Part shown: positions 21,437 through 32,523 of the stretch, in pieces
Position numbering within the stretch: the stretch's first letter is position 1
Layout: each line of letters begins with the position of its first letter
Source: Leuctra nigra
Taxonomy: Eukaryota; Arthropoda; Insecta; Plecoptera; Leuctridae
DNA: 64,000 nucleotides
Direction: 5' to 3'
Assembly (NCBI GenBank): GCA_934045905.1
Contig: OW203762.1
Coordinates: 43,053,411 to 43,117,410 of the forward strand
Notes under the pieces: model-generated
Databases searched by the model: none
Told to the model about the DNA's origin: nothing
Seen by the model: only the letters and a program-made list of their open reading frames with translations
Translations under genes and position numbers: made by a program

Positions 21437-22719
21437 AAAACGCTCGGTGTAACGCGTTGATGAGCGAGCACCGGTCGGTGCAAATTCTCAACAGGAATTC
21501 CGTACCAAACGCACAGAAACATATATGTCCTTATTGAATTGAAGTATGATCCACTCAATCAACATAAAAGTATCTGTTTTCTATTGAAACTTAAGAATAG
21601 CAATCTATGCACTCTGCTGCATAGAGCAAGTCAGATTCAGTTGCAGTGGCAAAACATTCATTTTGATACGTCATTCTGACAGTTATTAAAACTGTCAATA
21701 AGTGCATACGTTCTTGACTGATTGGTCTGAAAAATGGTAAAAAAAACAAACAATGTTGGTCTTAATGACCATTCAAAATATGAGTTTGATCTGATTTATC
21801 GAAGACTATTTGATAGGTCAATTCGGTGTGAGCTACAGGCCATTTTCATTTATCAACCAAGACAATCAATCAAAAATGATCCCAGAGACCTCATGGATTA
21901 CATAAGTATGTGTGCAAAATTTCAGATCGATTGGTTGAGCTGTTTGACCTGGGCAGTGAACACACAAAAAAACACACAGAAAGTGCCATAAGAGTAACAA
22001 GGAGACGCTCGCTCAATAATACCTTTCAGACATGCGAACAAGATTTTAATGGCAAGTAATCAAAGGATTTTAGAAAAGTGAGGAATAAGTAGGGCACAAA
22101 ATGTCCGTTGCAAACATAAGACCAAAATGGATAAAAATAAACAGCCCTGATTCGACCGTTAGGCGGTAAATAAATACTAATTACAAATTGATTAACTGAG
22201 AAAGTTGCACTTTTTATGAGTACAGTCACAGCCGGGCAACTCTCAGTTCTAGATGGGGTTTGTTATACTTCTTGAAACAAACTTTTTTGAGAATCTCAAT
22301 GTAGTCTGCCAGCTTTGTGCAATTGAAAAGAAATTTTGTTTAGTCCAGGGGTTCTTAAACTTTCTACTCCACAGACCCCTTAAAATATATGTAGTCAAGT
22401 ATTTATTGTAGTTCTAAGAGTTTAGTATGGGTTGTCAAAAGATTTCTGGAAAAAGTATGTAGGTAAGCCACGACACAATGGATCTCACTGTTATTCATCC
22501 AGGACTCTTACCTAATACCGCAAAACGTTGGTGCTACGATGGTGATGAGTTCAAGGTTGGTGCTACTACAGGTTATTAAGATAGGTAGCACCGTGCTATC
22601 ATTTGGCAGTCTTGGAAAGTTGCAAAGAAAATCGTATTGTGCCGTGTCGTGTATTGTGACTGAAGATGTTGCATGTTCTTTGCTTGCTCTTCAACGCGTT
22701 ACTACACGGAGCGTTTTCC
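21437..22719 (+). mobile_element. Shorter member of the TA-flanked family, 1.28 kb
   Basis: The left end reads AAAACGCTCGGTGTAACGCG and the right end CGTTACTACACGGAGCGTTT then TCC and TA. The left subterminal 350 bp match the start of 574-2931 (GCACAGAAACATATA, AATATGAGTTTGATC). The first bases of the left end are lost. It also contains a relative of the hairpin at 2253 (from 22501) and a hAT-like end, CAGGGGTTCTTAAAC (22337). A second copy is at 57125-58407. Confidence 0.75.
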
Positions 22720-22896
22720 TAGTATAAAATAAGAGTATAATTTTAAAATCAAATAAATGTAAAGTAAATATTTTGGCAAAATTTGAAGTTCCGTGCTTCC
22801 AAAATCGAATGTGTAGATGTCACAAATCAAAACTTTTCCTCTTTTTCACTTTTTACAATCCTTACTTTCCCTGTTCTTTTTCCATAGGTAGGTATG

Positions 22897-23909
22897 GCTT
22901 TGGAATTGTGTGTCGATCATCCCTATGCTTATACCTAGAGCCAGTTTTAAATGGTGATTTTATTTCTTAAAATTCGTTTTTAAAATCATCAATTTCGTTT
23001 TTTGTGTTTTTTCTGGAAGAGGGATTTCGCGATTTTGTGGTGATATTAAATTGGTTATAAAACACATTGTAATCCCCCAGAAACCATAATTTGATGAAAA
23101 ACATGTACCTATGCCACTGGAGGAGGGATTGGAATGGATTGGTCATGCACTATTAGCACTGAAATAGGCTTGTCTAGAATGGCGTCTTTAATGCTCTGTA
23201 CTGTCTTTTCCCCAACCCACATTTTCTCTGTATAGATGGTACATAATATTTAAAACTTCATGACGCAAAATGTATATTTTGACAAGATATTTTCTTTCCC
23301 AATCCAACAATTTTCAGTGCAGTAATTGTTCCAAAATATCCTTCTGTGTAAGTAGACTATTGATGAATAGTTGCGACTGGTTGAGGGTGGAAGGGGGGTT
23401 GGGAAAACCGGTCGACCTTGAACAGATGGGGGCGCAAAACAAAGCAGCCTGGAGGCATCATCAACTGGTTAGACTGGTCTGGTTCACTTTGAGGGTGGGT
23501 AGCAAAGTGTCTGGCGAGGGGGAGGGGGTTGAGTGAGTAGCACATGGAAAGAAACTGGTTTCGTTTGTTGTTGTGTGACCTGTTAGGGGGATAAAAGCAG
23601 TAATTTTAATAGAAAACCTTTATTTCGTGGTCATTTCGCGGAAAATGTTAAATATCGCGATCAGGGTTGGATTTCGTTTTTTTTCGCGATGTAAAAATGG
23701 TAGATTTGGGATCTATACACAATGAAATGGATTTTAGTAGAAGAAAATAGTGCAATCAGAACAATTCGCGAATTCGCGCATCACCATTTAAAACTGGCTC
23801 TACTTATACCATCCCGCCATACAACGGAGATCGTACAGTGGTATACCAGCGCTCCGTTGTATGGCGGGATGGTATAAGCGTAGGGATGATCGACATACAA
23901 TTCCAAAGC
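22897..23909. mobile_element. Palindromic MITE split by a hAT
   Basis: With 22936-23802 and one 8-bp target copy removed, the sequence is a near-perfect palindrome: GCTTTGGAATTGTGTGTCGA at the left and its inverse at the right, with ACCATCCCGCCATACAACGG in both arms. A second copy is at 58585-59597. Confidence 0.85.
22936..23802. mobile_element. hAT element, 867 bp
   Basis: The ends TAGAGCCAGTTTTAAATGGT and ACCATTTAAAACTGGCTCTA are inverted, with the exact 8-bp repeat CTTATACC (22928-22935 and 23803-23810). A second copy is at 58624-59490. Confidence 0.94.
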
Positions 23910-23996
23910 TGTACACCCACCTCCAAGTGTTCGTACTGTCTTTCTCATAAGAGCACAATGTATAACACGGTAGGAACACTTTGAGGTGGGTGTACA
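23910..23996. repeat. 87-bp hairpin next to the palindromic MITE
   Basis: TGTACACCCACCTCCAAGTG is inverted at the right end (CACTTTGAGGTGGGTGTACA), with one mismatch. In copy 2 (59598-59684) G is replaced by T at 59674, adding a mismatch. Confidence 0.75.
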
Positions 23997-24698
23997 ACAT
24001 GTCCCATTCCGATTTTTTCAGACTAGTCTTCCTCTGCGTGAGGACCCTGCCCATTATTGTCCAAGGAGAGTGAGACAGGATGTTCCCTACATTTGGATTC
24101 TTGACTCCATCATTGGATTATATTATGTAGATTTGGTATGATAAAAATACGTCATTATTGTCATAACAAATTAATTATTTTTATTGATGTGCGCTCTCAG
24201 TACATAATTAATATTTACTACCTTCATTCTTCAATAATTTATAATTGCTAATTATCTAAGAGAAGCACACTATGTTACAGTATTGTCATGCTTGGAGGGA
24301 TAGGTTAAGTCAAATTGTAAATATTTTGAAATTGGCACACAAATAAAGTTATTAATACGTAATCCATCAATGGCTAAGCAAATGGTCATTACTCATATTA
24401 AACTTATGAGTTTTCTTATCACAATTATCAGTCACATCACTAGCTCTACATAGTACAATAGCAAAAGTAATTGAGGCTTTCATTTTATTAGATTGTACAT
24501 TGTAATACATGTAAGTATTACATTATATTATTTTGGTGTGATTTCAAGTTATAGCAATGCTGTTGTGGATGGTTCAAAGATCACATAAATTGGCTAAGGA
24601 GCATTTCTATAATAATGAATAATCTTCCAGTGCTGAGATCATTAGTTAAAATCCATTTAGGAAGAGTATTCTTTACAATACTGATTTTATTGCTAAAT
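23997..24698. other. Probable 3' untranslated and intergenic sequence
   Basis: This AT-rich stretch lies after the stop codon at 24699 of the minus-strand gene. It holds no coding exon that I can support. TTTATT motifs near 24180, read as AATAAA on the minus strand, could be its polyadenylation signal. The same sequence is at 59685-60386. Confidence 0.35.
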
Positions 24699-27275
24699 CT
24701 AGACAAAACTTTCATCAGTATCTTTCTTTTGCACCAGAGACTTACTAGTGGCATGTGTTCCTTCGTTTTCAATATATGTGTTGTACATAGCTAATGAGTC
24801 TTTCTCATTTTGATTAGCTCGTACTATCATGTTGTGATTGTAAATTATATCCGAGCTTACGAAATTATTGTTGGATAAATCATTAGACAGCCTTTCGTTC
24901 TCCTCTGTAGCAGGATTATTTGTAATTGCTGTCTTAGACACAGCATTCATTGGAGCTGTATGTACCACAACTTGACAAACCAAAGTATCAGCTACATCTT
25001 GAACCGATTCTGATATTGCTTCCAAGAAATCCTGTGGTTTCCTCTTACCTAATTCAGCATTTTTGCCCAAGTTTGCATTTTTTAGCGATGAACGTATTGT
25101 ACTGTTTTCTTGTCCAGTAGCTTGAATTACATGAGTTTCAGATGTAGACTGCTTTTCTTCCGTCGTTATGGAAGTATCTGTATTTTTGTTCGGTTCAAGA
25201 TCTGCATTCAAGTGTGCTTTTTTTGATGTTAACTGCAAAAAACAATTAACACAGCATATGGACATGAGTATATTAGATTGAGGATTGTAATGTATTTCTT
25301 GTGTGATCATAAAAAAAACTTTTACGTTTTGTAACGGAAATTTGATATTGAACAGGCTTTATCCAGAGGCCCAATTCTATAACTGCAAAGCGGTAAGCAT
25401 ATCCACTAGCAGTGATATTTTGCCATTTGCTTTATACAGATTGCTATTCCGCCAGCAGTAAGAAGTGAGAATCAGAATCATGCAACACTAAGTATCCCAC
25501 ATCATCATTTCTTTACTTTCTTAAGTGGCCTATTGATATTCCACACGTCATCTCTTCACTTGGCTATAGCCTACAGGGAATGTTGAAAATTTGGAATACA
25601 ACTTTTAAATGTGCCCATCATACCCATCGAATGTATATAATATATCCATTATATCACGATATTATATATCGTGGTCTTGGAGGAGAAACTAAGTCCAATA
25701 GGGAAGTCTCATGAAATTTTATTCTAGTAAATTTCTATAAATAAACACAAATAATAATGACAAATACACTTATTACCTGTGAAATCTTAAATTTTCATTC
25801 ATAAAAATCGAATTCAAATATCATATGATTTTTGGCGGGAAAAACGGCCTTTAACAAGAATCAGAACTGTGATGTCATTTCCAAGTCTTGAACATTGTGT
25901 TGACATGGGGATTCCCTTGTTGTCATGGCAATATAGCAAACTGTGATGTCATTGCCAATTTTCCTGTTTTTAAATGAGAGGAGATCTATCAAACTTTGTA
26001 AATTAATTACATGAGAACTATTTGTCCAACAACAAAAATAATACCACATCTGTGTTCAGCAACATCTCAACTTTCATAAAATAAATATTATTCTGAATTC
26101 TAATCTTCACGAGACTTCCCTATTTTCTCAAAAACGTGTTTTTATATGTAAATATACAGGAAAAAATGCTCTCTAAAGTGAGAAAGTGTTCTCAAGTCCC
26201 AGGGGCCAGATTCACAAAAAGTATTATCTCCTAATACAATACTATCCTTGGTATTATCTTTCATTCAACATGTTTTTTTTTGGTATTAAATCAAAAGATA
26301 ATACGTATTAGCAGATAATACCTTTCGTGAATCCAGCCCCAGGTCTGTTCGGAACCCACAATATCAATGTGTAGCTATGATCAAGTGCGTTATGACAGGC
26401 ACACTGAAAGGAGAAACTGTGCAAGTCCTCTAAATACCTAGTAAATACTGGTTAAGTCACAGTCACAACATCCAACAGAAATGTTGAAAGTGTACAAGTC
26501 CACATTCGGCGAATAATTTAGTATAGGAGAGAATTGGATGATAATTTATTAATTTAACTCAAATAACTAAACTTAGCTCATTATTGTTATTACGAACAAA
26601 ATGAATGATATGGCATATGAGTGGTCCCTGGTATATTTTTGAACGAGATCCTGTGATTTTTTAAAATTAACAAGGAATCGTTCAATCATAAAGGTAGAAT
26701 CGATCAACTTCAAACTTTGCATGGTTATTGGGACCAATATTTTAGGAATTGTTGGAGATTTACATACAAGTCTGTGACGAAATTCAAGAAATTATTATTG
26801 GCTTTTAAGGACATTTTCGATAGACAGAATTTCGGTTCGAGGTGTTGCGCGTATCCGTGATCGCTCATCAACGCGTTACTCAGAGCGTTTTCCTAGTAAA
26901 TATTCAACCCATTTGTGTGTACAATATTTTTCTATTTTTTATGGTATCTACTTCTAATATTATAATCCCATTAGTATCTCTGTTGCACATTTTAGACAAA
27001 GACAGTTTCTCCTACAAGACAAAAATGCATTTGAAATTTCATAGAAACCAGAGCCCCCATATAATAAATGAAATGTGCAGAACGAAGTTAGGTACTCAAC
27101 CAAAAGTTAATAGTGTGGATTGGGCTTAATATGGAAAGTAATTAACCTTTTTGCGATTTGATGTCGGTGTTTGAATTTGAATGTTGTAGAGTTCGAAGTC
27201 TGGCACACATAGGCAGCGAAGTACTAATGTAGCAATGCTTAAACTCCAGATTACTGTTAAAATCTTAAAAAATAT
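24699..27275 (-). CDS. Unidentified protein with an N-terminal hydrophobic segment, partial model (27275-27147, 25232-24699)
   Basis: The upstream exon follows a clean acceptor (TTTCAG) and encodes 43 residues: a hydrophobic segment (FFKILTVIWSLSIATLVLRC) then CLCVPDFELYNIQIQTPTS, ending at AAG/GTTAAT in phase 0. The downstream exon follows TTTTTTGCAG, opens LTSKKAHLNADLEPNKNTD in phase 0 and runs 177 residues to a stop at 24699 (ends KDTDESFV). It is polar, rich in Ser/Thr/Asn/Glu, with DFLEAISESVQDVADTLVCQ as the most ordered part. The hydrophobic part looks like a signal anchor. Alternatively the downstream ORF starts at its own ATG at 25310, without splicing. The real 5' exon was not found. 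I do not recognise a family. Confidence 0.5.
25701..26120. mobile_element. TA-flanked MITE, 420 bp
   Basis: Inverted ends GGGAAGTCTCATGAAATTTT and its near inverse ending at 26120 (GAGACTTCCC) are flanked by TA. A second copy is at 61389-61808. Confidence 0.75.
26202..26340. mobile_element. Palindromic MITE, 139 bp
   Basis: GGGGCCAGATTCAC is inverted as GTGAATCCAGCCCC, and the arms continue with TATTATCT motifs. AG follows both ends, so the target repeat is too short to class. A second copy is at 61890-62028. Confidence 0.7.
26620..26893 (+). mobile_element. Truncated right part of the TA-flanked family
   Basis: It ends CATCAACGCGTTACTCAGAG followed by CGTTTTCC and TA. Before that it matches the interior of 574-2931 (TTTTTGAACG...CCTGTGATT; ATTGGGACCAA). 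The left end is missing. A second copy is at 62308-62581. Confidence 0.7.
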
Positions 27276-27326
27276 CTGAAATGAAGTAACATATTCTTAT
27301 ATTTTGTTTTGAATTGCACAGATCAT

Positions 27327-27437
27327 AGACATGTATACTCACTTCCTTCGAGACATGCAACTTCATAGGCGAGGCGGGAGCTTTGCATACGCGCCTCGCT
27401 AATACGGAGATGCATGTCTCGAGTATACATGTCTATG
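27327..27437. mobile_element. Palindromic MITE, about 111 bp, with a 9-10 bp target repeat
   Basis: AGACATGTATACTC and GAGTATACATGTCTATG are inverted ends. CACAGATCAT is repeated at 27317-27326 and 27438-27447. The end bases are ambiguous, so the target is 8 to 10 bp, fitting MULE or hAT. A second copy is at 63015-63125. Confidence 0.8.
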
Positions 27438-27726
27438 CACAGATCATTTCTATTGTAAGAAACTTATTTTTACACATAGAAGGAATTTAGTATAGATTGA
27501 CTCTTTTCCCAACTAAAGGTAATTTAAAATACAGAGTCAAACAACACTATTCTCCCCTCACAATACCAGCTTCCTCTGTATTATTGACCATTTATTGCCC
27601 ATCCCTTGAGGGAGTGTTGAAATTTTCAGTTGTGTGAATTTGGCACATTTTGGCTGTTTTACAATCTTTCTGTATTTGGAATTGGTAGAAACATAGCTTC
27701 CACATTTTTTGTTTGACCTGGGCCCT

Positions 27727-27820
27727 GATTCTATAACTCCATTGCGACCGCTTAGCAATTATTTCAATGTTAATCCTTATGGAAGAAATTGCTAAGCGGT
27801 CGCAATGGAGTTATAGAATC
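27727..27820. mobile_element. Palindromic element, 94 bp
   Basis: GATTCTATAACTCCATTGCG and onward to CTTAGCAATT is an exact inverted repeat of the right arm. A related half-site (ATTCTATAACTGCAAAGCGG) is at 25374. A second copy is at 63415-63508. Confidence 0.85.
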
Positions 27821-28518
27821 CCACCTCTGTGGTTAATCAATTAGGAATTTATGCTTGTGTGTTTATTGTATTTTATAACTTATTCATTCTTAATATGATA
27901 AGAAAACTGCAATAAATTGTAATACTTGTGCAAAGCAATAGTGTTGTAGGTATAGGGCCTTTTGAAATATGGCTGGTTCCATGCGCACCAACACCGAAAT
28001 TCGGACTGCGAACAGTGGCGGTTTCATGTATGTTCCATGTGTATGTTCGCACCAACATCCGTGGAGAAGCTATTCACACCGAAACTGGTGGAATGACTAT
28101 TCGCACCGACAGTGCCAGATCATCTGCATTCATTCAGTCTTAAAAGCTAATCAACGGAAAAATCCAAGCTCTGTTGACAGTTGGAGAAATTAACCAGCAG
28201 ATCCAGACTTCTCGAGAGACATGATTGGTTGGTTGATGAGTGGAACTATCGGCTAACCTCTCACCGGGTGATGCATTTCATGTTTGCATGATGCTTACTC
28301 TGAAATTTCAACTCGGAGAAAAATTTTGAGGGGACAGATCCAGCTAAATAAATCTCTTTCATACATGTGGGGCTGTGCTTAATTAAAGGACATCATGCTA
28401 AAAATGGGTTATTACTTATTTTGACACCCCCTTCCCCCGCCCTAAAAGTAATTTTTAAATCGGGCAGCGAAATTTGTCAGAATTTAGCGGTTTTAGCCAG
28501 GTAAATTTCGGGTCCCGA
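27821..28518. other. Non-coding stretch across the end of the duplicated block
   Basis: No gene or complete element is seen. Short open frames at 27928-28193 lack family features and are in a repeat-like stretch (GCACCAACA and CGCACCGACA motifs). The match to copy 2 ends at 28312 only because the window ends. Confidence 0.5.
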
Positions 28519-30790
28519 CATAATAATAATCTTCTTCTGGTTCCGACAATGTTGTCAGGTCAGACAGTGGGAGCTCCCACTGGGTCTAGGGCCTCGGATC
28601 TCTTCCAAACCGGCTGGCCAGGCCTGACGTTTCATCCTCCTCCTCCTCTTCTTCATCCTCGTCACCTTCCTCCAACTTCTCCACCAGCGCCCTCCAGATC
28701 CTCCTGTCCTCCCACCACTTCTCTGCTTCCACTTTCTGCCACCTTTGCTGCCTGTCCTCCACGTCTTCTCTGATAAGACCACTCCACTTCTCTCTTGGTC
28801 TCCCCACTCTTCTTCTTCCCACCACTGTTTCTTCAAACTCCTGTCTTGGTATTCTCTTGAGATCCATTCTTTTCATGTGTCCAAACCAACGCAATCTCTC
28901 TCTACCCATCTTGTAGCTCAAACTTTCCACTCCCAGCTCCTTCCTAATACAACGGCTTCTTAACCTGTCCATCTTTGTTACTCCCTTCACACTTCTTAGG
29001 AATTTCATCTCCGCTGCCTCCAGCTGGCTGCGTTCCTTATTTCCAATCCCCCATGTAACTGCTCCGTATGTTAGTATTGGTAAGAAATACATTTTATACA
29101 TGAGCAGTTTACACTGGCGAGGGAAATCTTCGTTCCACAGCAGCTTGCGAACAGCTTGGTAGAAGGACTCGGCTTTTTGAATTCTCGCCTTCACCTCTGC
29201 ATCCACCTTCGCCTCCTTAGTTAGTATACTTCCCAAGTATTTGAATGCATCCACCTCTCTCAGCTCCTTCCCACGTAACCTAATTCTTATCCTCTTTCTC
29301 AATGTTTTCCTTCTCTCCATTTTCAATATTTCGCTCTTATCTTGGCTAATCTTCAGTCCCACTTCCTCCGTTACTTCACTCCAACGATTTATCTTCTCTT
29401 GTAGTTCTTCTCCACTTTCACCCCAAATGAGCACATCATCAGCATAGACTAAAGTTCTCGAATCTCTGCCCTCCTTTTCTTCAACCATTTTCAGCAGATC
29501 ATCCATCACTATTACAAAGAGAGATGGGGACAAAACGCTACCTTGACGTAGACCTTCCTGTACCCCAAACCACTCTGATCTCCCTATGTCTGTCTGTACA
29601 CTGCTGACACTTCTCTCATATGTACATTTAATCCTTTCAATAAGACCATTGCTCACTTCCTTCTTCCTCAAACTCTCCCACACCACCTTTCGTGGGAGCC
29701 TATCGTACGCTTTTTCTAAATCCAAAAACGCCATGTACATCACTTGCCCACTCTCCCATCTCCGTTCCATTAACTGCCTTACCGCAAATAAAGCATCCGT
29801 GGTTGCCCGTCCCCTCCTAAAGCCATATTGTTCTTCTCTTAACCCTTCCTCCACAAAACCTTTTAAACGGGTCTCGACAATCTTCTCGTATAACTTTGCA
29901 CACTGACACAACAGAGTCACTCCCCTGTAGTTACTACAAGCCTTACGGTCCCCCTTCTTGAACAGTGGCACTATTATACCTTTTCTCCAGTCGTCGGGAA
30001 TCTTCATTTCCTTCCAAACTGCTAGTATTACACGGTGCAGCCACTTTTTTCCTGTTTCTCCTGCCGCTTTTACCATTTCCATTGTCACCTCGTCTATTCC
30101 TGGAGCTCGCCCATTCTTCATCTCTCCCAGTGCTTTCCCAACTTCCATTTCGCTTACATCTGCTTCCTCTCTCTCCTCTCCTGTGCCTCCTTCTCCCTCT
30201 GCTCTTCTCTCTTGTTCTTTCCCTTGTTCTGTGGCACCTGATTGCACATTGAGAAGGGTCTCAAAGTACTCTTTCCACATTTTGATTACATCATCTGGAT
30301 TTACTACGAGTTCGCCGTTGCTATTTTTCATCGTTCGGACTTCTTCTCGAACTCCTCTTTTTCTTTTCACCTGTCCTTATATCATTTTCTTGTTTCTTTC
30401 GAAATCCTTCTCAAGCTTACTTGCAAGTTCGTCCATTGCTTTCTTCTTCTCCTCCCGAACAATCTTGGCCACATTTATTTTACACTGTCGATACTCTTCT
30501 GCATTCTCTGAGGATCTATTTAATTCGTTTCTCTGCCATACATCCCGCTTCCTCCGAACTGCCTCCCTTACTCTCTCATTCCACCACCTTGTTTCTTTCT
30601 TTCTCTTCTTCCCACTAGCTCTTCCACATACTTGTTCGGCAACATCCACAAATGCTGTCTTAAACTCGTTCCATTCCTCTTCCACCCCTTTCCTTTCCCC
30701 TGTCGGTACTCTAATCTCAATCATCTTCTTGAAGGCTAACCTTGTATCCAGTTCTTGTAATCTCCATACTTTACATATTCCCGACATATT
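28519..30790 (-). mobile_element. LINE insertion carrying the reverse transcriptase
   Basis: The 3' end, at the low coordinate, finishes with a short repeat tail (CCAGAAGAAGATTATTATTA on the minus strand, near 28520-28540), typical of LINEs with simple-repeat tails. The 5' limit near 30790 is where protein-like sequence ends. No target-site repeat was seen. It is just right of the sequence shared with copy 2, so whether copy 2 carries it cannot be seen here. Confidence 0.7.
28586..30787 (-). pseudogene. Non-LTR retrotransposon (LINE) reverse transcriptase, 5'-truncated, one stop codon
   Basis: A single frame runs from 30787 to the stop at 28586, broken only by TAA at 30377-30379 (context KKMI-stop-GQVKRKRGVRE). 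The 136 codons before it resemble the linker between endonuclease and reverse transcriptase. The part after it has the RT motifs in order: NGRAPGIDEVT, FKKGDRKACSNYRGVTLL, QYGFRRGRATTDALF, FLDLEKAYDRLPRKVVW, EGLRQGSVLSPSLF and the catalytic YADDVLIWGE. It continues through KYLGSIL and ends with RLRWFGHMKRMDLKRIP and GRRRVGRPREKW, a tail common in insect LINEs of the RTE and related clades. The endonuclease is missing, as expected of a 5'-truncated insertion. It cannot make a full protein. The clade is not certain. Confidence 0.9.
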
Positions 30791-32205
30791 AACTGAAATT
30801 TAAAATGCTTTAATAAAATGTCTACCTATACTAAAATGTGATTTCCCACTGGCTTCAGACCCCTCTCCACCCTGTCCATACCATGTCACATATTGGTTCA
30901 CCCCCCGCTGAAGCGTGATGTCCTTTATATACAGCCTCTGTGCCAAATTTGAAGTTGCTTCATAGTGCCTGATTAGAGGTATCTCTAAATTCAACGTCAC
31001 TTCTGTGAACAAATCTACAGTGTAACTTTTTGCCGTCAAAGCTCTCATTACAACTTTTAGTAATGAATAATAACTACGTAGATTTAATCTGCTCCTTAAT
31101 TTCTCCAGCTGTCAAAAATTACCTACACAACTCCTCGACTACATTATTTAAAATTTTATTGTGGTCAGATCTCTTTATTCTGTTCGTTTATATTATTTCC
31201 AATATCTGGAAAATATTATAACTTATGCAATTATTCTGTATATAAACAAAATATAATCTCAACATTCACCTATTCCCCATTCAAAAATTTCCCTGTGTGG
31301 CCATTGGGGATTTTTTTCAAATAACAAAATTAACAGATTATATTGCATTTTGTCTAAAGTTTCCCCAAGAATATTGCATCAGTCACTCATTTTAAATGTA
31401 TTTGAAAAGAATGATAAAATAACTTCAAATTCGATTCTTTTGTATCAAAAATTCAAAAAAGGCCATGCGGAGCTATGGGGGGCGAGCCCCCCAGACCCTC
31501 TTCTAGCGGCGCAAGGCCGTTTCTTAACATCCACCGATCCCCGATAATTTTGACCCCCTCCCCCTACTCAAAATGAAGTTCCCACGTGCCTGAGCTTGAA
31601 GTTTGAACCTGAACCGAACCCGAATAAATATTATTTTTTGTTTAAATCCAAACCATTGAAATTTTATTGTTGTCTAAACCTGGAACAAATCTATATTATA
31701 TTTTGTAAACCTGAACCAACCAACATTTGGTTCAAACGCTTTATATAATACAAAGATTCACATCTTTCAACATTCACAATCTGCAAATACAAATTGGCAA
31801 GTTATCAAACTAGGTAAATGAGTATTCAGAGGTAACCTATGACTATATGAATATGTACCTACCCAGTATAAATACTATGCATAGTGAATCGGTACGTATT
31901 CATATTCATTAATACCTATTCATAGTGAGGTAGATAATACAAACCAGAGAAAGACGTAGAAAAGCGAATGCTCGCTTAAAAGGAGATCTGTCATATTCAT
32001 ACAAGGCATCTTTGCAGCTGAAAAGAAGCAGATCCAGTGTTTATTCAAATAAATATTCTGAGCGGTGGTATTTTAATCACACATCATATTGGATGATAAA
32101 TGAAATGATTTTAAATGATTGCGCCACCTGGCAGCAGTGTTGAACCCCGGGACCAAATCAGTGCCCCCCCCCCCCCCCCCCTCCCCGGGGGAAAATATTC
32201 TATTA
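30791..32205. other. AT-rich non-coding stretch right of the LINE
   Basis: No supported gene. The open frame at 30800-31048 (minus) is not recognised. A GC-rich repeat-like motif (GGGGGGCGAGCCCCCCAGAC) is at 31478. An 18-C tract is at 32164-32181. Confidence 0.5.
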
Positions 32206-32523
32206 AAGTTCGTTCACGATAAGAATATCACTGACGTTTTAGTCGATCACGTCGTTCATTGGTCAGTCACTTGAACACTGCTCTGTCAATGGCAAGACTT
32301 TCTTCTTTGTATTATTGAAATTGTATAAATTATGTCAAATACACAATTTTTAATATTAGTAAATATTATAAAAATTCAATAAATTTATTTATTTTTATCT
32401 ACAGCCGTATTATACACATTTTTTGATTATTATATTGATATTTACATGTTTAGGTATACGTTCACTTGACTACGGTAGTACACGCCGCCATTACGGCTTG
32501 CAATTCTAATCGTGAATGAACTT
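32206..32523 (-). mobile_element. Tc1/mariner-like MITE, 318 bp, second family member
   Basis: It has the same ends (AAGTTCGTTCACG and GTGAATGAACTT) and TA flanks as 4530-4847, is exactly as long, but inverted and visibly diverged inside. It lies outside the duplicated block, so it is an independent insertion. Confidence 0.9.

Larger units (their letters stand above)
1873..28312 (+). repeat. Duplicated block, copy 1
   Basis: This 26.4-kb block matches 33201-64000 in the same orientation. The offset is 31,328 up to 15573, 35,679 from 15566 to about 17480 and 35,688 after that. The first step is the transposon at 46902-51244 plus its 8-bp target repeat; the second is one extra 9-bp unit. Base differences noticed: C at 11078 against T at 42406, and G at 23986 against T at 59674. 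The right limit is only the window edge of copy 2, so the true block may be longer. Confidence 0.97.

Noticed and set aside
29958..30803. 281-codon plus-strand open frame and several smaller ones at 28474-30618
   Set aside because: They are antisense shadows of the LINE reverse transcriptase, rich in Ser, Phe and Leu through its codon bias.
30800..31048. 82-codon minus-strand open frame beside the LINE
   Set aside because: It is not recognised and has no splice signals or partner. It may be repeat sequence or chance.
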